Assembly: GCA_964035795.1 (NCBI GenBank)
Contig: OZ038326.1
Coordinates: 1,187,061 to 1,251,060, forward strand
Direction: 5' to 3'
Length of the DNA stretch: 64,000 nt
Origin: Pterobdella sp. o SKG-2022
Lineage: Eukaryota; Annelida; Clitellata; Hirudinida; Piscicolidae
Below are positions 59,901-64,000 of the stretch, piece after piece (the stretch's first letter is position 1; each line of letters begins with the position of its first letter). The translations under genes and the position numbers were made by a program. Below the pieces are notes generated by a model. That model did not search any database and was not told the origin of the DNA. It saw nothing but the letters and a program-made list of their open reading frames with translations.

Positions 59901-62373
59901 ATTCAACTATGACTGATTGGTTGAAAAAAAATACGAGAAGAAATTTCTTCATACCATGAGGAAACTGCCACAACAAACAATGAAATAAAATACTTGGGAG
60001 AGCGAGGTTGTTCGTTTTAATTGCCATTCAACGATAGATTTTTGCTTTTAAATATTGATTCATTAATTCAGTTTAATAATTAAAAATATATTGATCAATT
60101 AAATAATAATTTAGTATAATATTTTTAGTAGTTTCTAGACTTGATAATTGAGTATATAAAAATGATTTTAGTAACCTTATACCTCGAAAGCTCTTTGATA
60201 ATGGCAGAAATTTTTTTAATGAAATCAACTTGTGGTTGGCAAAACTAGAATAAAAATCTTAAATCATGGTTTTTGGAAGTTTTATGAGAACAATCTTCAT
60301 CTTTTTAGACTTAGAAGTTAAACTTGTTTATTGCAGATAGTATCAAGGTTTTTATTGAATAAATTTTTATTCTGGAAATTCCAAAGTTTATTTTTTGAGC
60401 AAATAACCTAAATAGTGTTTTCATCTTATAGACATTTATTTTCAAACAAAATTTTTGAATATAAAATAATCAGCAAAAAATTTAGCTTATTTAATCACTA
60501 TTTGAGAAAAAAATATATAAAAATACTGAATTCAAAGCATTTTTTACCAAAACTTATTTGAAATTATTTTATTTATACTCCTAAATCAAAAGTTTAATCG
60601 CCTTAAAATGGCTTTATTCCGAAAAGCCATACCCGATTTCAAACATTAATTTTTCTATTCATTTCTCTTCTACTGATCATTCTGCTTCTGAGTTGAAAAA
60701 CAATTTTTTAGTTCTTTTCAACATGAAAGTTAGCTAAAGGTTATCCATTGTTGAACAAAACAATTATTCATTTAAACACAATCAAATATGTCAAAGAAAC
60801 TTAATAAAATTAAAAAAAGGTAACAAAATTATTTTAAATCTATTTATAAACAATCAATCAAACAACACCAAGACAAAAACACCTGCAAAACAGTGGTGTT
60901 AATTCTCGTGTTCTCTTCCACTTCCACAGCGAAAAGCTCGTTCTGAAATTCAGGCTTATTATCGTTCACATCAGCGATCTTGATCACCAGCTCCATGGAA
61001 CCGACCAGGGCAGGAGAACCACCGTCGTGTGCTTCTATCTTGAACCTGTGTTCCTCCATCTTCTCTCTATCTAACTTCTCTTTTTGCACTATATACACTT
61101 CTATGGATTTCTCTATGTTCATAACTGTTTCAAGATTGAAAAGTTTTCGACTGTTGATGAATTCATTCCAGTTTTTTTTTTGGGTTTTCTTAATTTCTAG
61201 TTGCCTCTGAAGGTACGGGAAGTTTGATTTCAAAAAATATCTGTAGAGTGTATGATGATTTGTTCAAAACATTTGTTATCAAAAAAATATTGAAGTTTGT
61301 ATGAGTTTAATTTCAAAAATTTTATGAAATTTATCTTAGAAAATAATTTTCTTATCTGTTCAAAAAGAAGGAAGAATCAGTTTTCAACACCTTGAAACAA
61401 AAAGTACAACTAAGAAAGCATCGCATTGAAACTATTTATGGACAATAATTTTGTCTTAATTTTTCCGAAATTTGAAAAAAACGAGAATTGAGCCTATTTT
61501 TGAGAAAATGAAAAAATTTAAAAAAAACTGTTGACAATATTCACAGCATATTATGAAGGTGCTTTTAGACTTAGCAGATTTTCAACCCAATTTGAATGTA
61601 ACTTTGAATTTTAAGTATTTTTGATGGATAGAATTAATAGTTACATCGTTTGTATGAAAATTGGCCTTAGTTTCATAATTTCAATCAAGTTTTTTGTTAA
61701 TCTCAGAGACAGCGATGGCATTTGAAGATCAGAGAATTCTCCATTGTAATTAAAAACTGAGTTTTTCAAATAACTTTGTAGGTTTTTTTGTTTTTTGTCT
61801 AACGTATTTAGATCTGCCGTAACCGAGTGCAGTGTAATTTAAGAAGTGGATGCAAACAAGAATGCTTATTAAAAGACCAAAAATGCTTAAAAATTGTTAA
61901 CAACGTTCAAGATATGGAAACCAAATCTAGAATTATTTCAAAAAACTAAGCAGAACATATAAAAAGAGTTTTATAAAGTTAGCTAAAAGTTTCTTAAAAT
62001 GTTCTTTCAAACAATTTTTCATAAAGCAAAGTATATTTTAATTAACTCAAAATCATTCTAAACACACGATGTCTCTTGAAAACTAAAAAAAATCTTTTTA
62101 AATTAAATATTTTATTTTCTAAATGGTTTCATTTTTATTCAAAACAATAAAGCTGCTTTTCATGTGCACTTTTGAATATTCAGCCAATCACAAAGTTTCA
62201 CTCGATAAATGATAGAGCTAATTTCAAATTCATCTCAATTATTTTGGGTCATTAACTAAAACACTTTGTTTGATAAATTCATCTAATGAGTCGTTGATAA
62301 CAGTAGTGAGCTCTCGAAAATCGAATGTTGGAAACATGATTCTCTGGTATTCCGGACTAGCTTCATGACGGGT
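47912..62373 (-). CDS. Pcdh: Delta-type protocadherin, N-terminus beyond the recognised exons
   Basis: Calcium-dependent adhesion receptor. Exons: (62373-62265), (61756-61645), 61240-60883, 58850-58771, 57536-57353, 57123-57001, 56829-56561, 55683-55533, 54150-52594, 48505-47912; phases exact throughout. Cadherin repeats are marked by KLDRE/DVNDNKP, DADAGENA/LDRE/DVNDNLP, DLDAGQNG/FDRE/DVNDNAP, DLDAGENG/IDRE/DQNDEKP, DKDGPKFNG/LDRE/DVNDNPP and DADEGDNA. This gives six extracellular repeats, the first incomplete. A transmembrane helix (IISLLLLFSAFVCVLLVIF) is followed by RKRKK. The cytoplasmic tail continues through a 4.1 kb intron into a 197-residue last exon with a poly-Pro run (LPPPPPPPR). 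The two bracketed 5' exons join in phase but show no cadherin motif, so they are tentative. No signal peptide is seen, so the gene probably starts right of 62373. Unlike clustered vertebrate protocadherins, the ectodomain is split by introns. Confidence 0.9.
48506..52593 (-). other. Protocadherin last intron (4.1 kb)
   Basis: Runs from donor GTATTT, after FPPSE, to acceptor TTTTTTCAG. No other exon supported. A GC-richer patch at 49410-49520 includes GAGCATGCGCAAA, a partial NRF1-like motif. Reading past the donor adds only 24 codons before a stop (52522), which could give a short-tail isoform. Confidence 0.7.
58281..58752. repeat. 22-bp minisatellite (44-bp higher-order unit) next to a splice donor
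   Basis: About 21 subunits alternate between CAAAACAACAAACAATCTCA (+CG) and CAAAAAAACACACAATCTCA (+CA), with small deletions. It sits in the protocadherin intron just after exon 58850-58771, beginning 19 bp into the intron on the sense strand. Each subunit on the sense strand carries GTGAGATTG. Confidence 0.95.
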
Positions 62374-64000
62374 CTTCAAAAATTTCCAGAATGGTTAATT
62401 AATGTTGGAATAAAAAAATGAAGTTATTAGTTTTATTTAAAAACTAAAATAAACAAAATTTTAAGATGCTTGAAATAATTTGAAAAACTAGATATTAGAA
62501 AAAAGTTTTCAAACAGAGTTCAACTTGAGCAGTAGTTTTTAGCAGCACATTATTTATTGATGAAGGAAACTTAGAAGAGGCGTGTAGTGAGATGAATTAG
62601 ATTTTAATTTTATACCACACTAATGAAAGTTTTGAATTAACATTGTTTGATTAAATGACCGAAAATCATTGCGTAGAACATCAAACTATTTGCTTGAAAT
62701 TACTAAAAAACAAAAGTTTATTCTCTCGATTGATTGTGACGGAGGGAACTATTTGTTAAAAATGACTGCCACTTCGCAACGAGAGAAAGTTCCTAGAAGC
62801 CTGTCATTTTTTTTCGAATTTCATAGTTTTGTACAACGTTATGTTAAAGTCTTATACAATATGGTCAAAGAAAATTTCTTCATATAATATTTATTACTTA
62901 TTACTAAAGACAAAAGCTTAGAGTTTTAACCAAAATATGAATTGGAAAAAAAATTTTAAAATTAGGCGTTAGCAAATAAAAAGAGTAAAAGCCCAGCAAA
63001 GTTGTATGGGTCAAGCCATCTGTGAAACTATCACTTCCACATGACATGAAAAGAAAATAAAAAGTTTCCAATCTTGTTTTCTATAAAGAGCATCAAGAAA
63101 AATTTAACAAAGTTGGTAGCTATATATAATTGTAGAGTTTGAAAAAGTTCAGTAATCAGGATGAATCTCTGCTAGCAAATAAATATTTTAATAGAAAACT
63201 ACCATGCTGTATTCTGTTTGAAAGAACACAATTTTTATATGAAATGTAAACTTTCTCAAAAAACTATCTGATGTTTATTTAGATAATAATAATATCTCAA
63301 TTTCAGGGGTTAGAGGGCGTTTTGAGGTCTACTGAATAAGAGATACGAGACAGAGAAATACTTGAGGGTAATAAATATTTATTGAGCAGTGTTTTGATTC
63401 TACTACAATGATCTACAAAGATTTCTAAAACAGACAATAATGCAGTCAATTTTGGATTAATTTATTTCTTCATAAAGTAGGTGGAGCAGTTGAATGTTTT
63501 GAGAGTAGCTAACATCCGATTTTTGTGGAAAAGCTCTTATTTTAAACAATATAATAAGTTTTTTAGCCAATACTCGTGATGAGATGTCTAATGATAAACG
63601 ATTTACAAGATTGAGCCAAAGGTATATGGGGGAATTGAGCCTATAGTTGTTAGGCTTTTGTTCAGTTTGATGTATAGAAACAATCAAGTTAGATTTTACT
63701 TGTCGAATGTACTGTCGTATTTTACTGTTTGATTAAAAATTGATAGTGAGATTTCTGAAATGGAAAATTGTAGTTCAGAGTAGCTCAGTGGTGGAATGAC
63801 CGAAGCAGCTGTTTTTATGATTTGATCGCAGAAATAGTTATCAATTGAAAAATTACACACGAAAAATTATTAAAAATTGAAATAATTAAACTATTTTTGT
63901 TCTCATAAATGACAAAAAACTGAATTTTCTAACTCAAAAAATTTTTTGAAAAATTTATTTTTGAATTCCAAGTTTTAACAACTTGAGAAATTAAATTCCA
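62374..64000. other. Window end, no supported exon
   Basis: AT-rich. Upstream protocadherin exons (signal peptide) may lie here or beyond, but I could not find one. A tRNA-like A-box segment (GTAGCTCAGTGGTGGAATGA) starts near 63779. It lacks a good box B and closing stem, so it is a relic at best. An open frame at 63687-63457 (minus) has no recognisable features. Confidence 0.5.

Noticed and set aside
63457..63687. 76-residue minus-strand frame as the protocadherin first exon
   Set aside because: No signal peptide, no cadherin motif and no in-phase donor that I could support.

Overview
This is a window of AT-rich animal nuclear DNA. The genes have many small exons with GT-AG introns, no operons, and abundant simple repeats. 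The gene set is bilaterian: Nkx6 and Iroquois homeobox genes, an ING3 PHD-finger gene, AMPK gamma, a delta-type protocadherin, the U2AF35-like splicing factor ZRSR, NIFK and SPT2. I cannot name the species. An invertebrate bilaterian, perhaps a spiralian, is a guess. I built the gene models by hand from homology, reading frame and splice phase. Exon lengths close perfectly in phase for SPT2, ING3, NIFK, AMPK gamma, Irx, ZRSR and the recognised part of the protocadherin.

Layout, left to right. Nkx6 lies on the minus strand (6531 to beyond base 1), with a compact promoter just upstream, followed by a 4.6 kb gene-poor flank. A short unrecognised coiled-coil gene (minus, 11136-12351) follows. Then come SPT2 (plus, 12999-15623), ING3 (minus, 16284-19093), NIFK (plus, 19328-20845), AMPK gamma (minus, 22605-29612), Irx (plus, 30381-33624), a tentative micro-exon gene (minus, about 35054-37000), a tentative small gene (plus, 37610-37995), ZRSR (minus, 38875-41891), an unrecognised gene with a conserved-looking C-terminus (plus, 42103-44931) and a protocadherin (minus, 47912 to at least 62373).

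From 11 kb onward the genes alternate strand without exception. This gives five head-to-head pairs with short shared spacers (211 to about 770 bp) and tail-to-tail pairs between them. The genes do not form one pathway. They mix chromatin and nucleolar housekeeping (SPT2, ING3, NIFK), energy sensing (AMPK gamma), splicing (ZRSR), developmental transcription factors (Nkx6, Irx) and cell adhesion (protocadherin).

The most unusual signals concern introns. 5' splice sites are very degenerate, and the hexamer GTTGGT recurs as a donor, with several cases proved by length-exact alignment to AMPK gamma and by splice phase. Several introns consist largely of triplet repeats, one of them wholly. Tetranucleotide repeats, a GT/CA tract and a 22-bp minisatellite sit right beside splice sites. 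I found no mobile element with coding capacity, no CRISPR array, no operon and no clearly new biological system.
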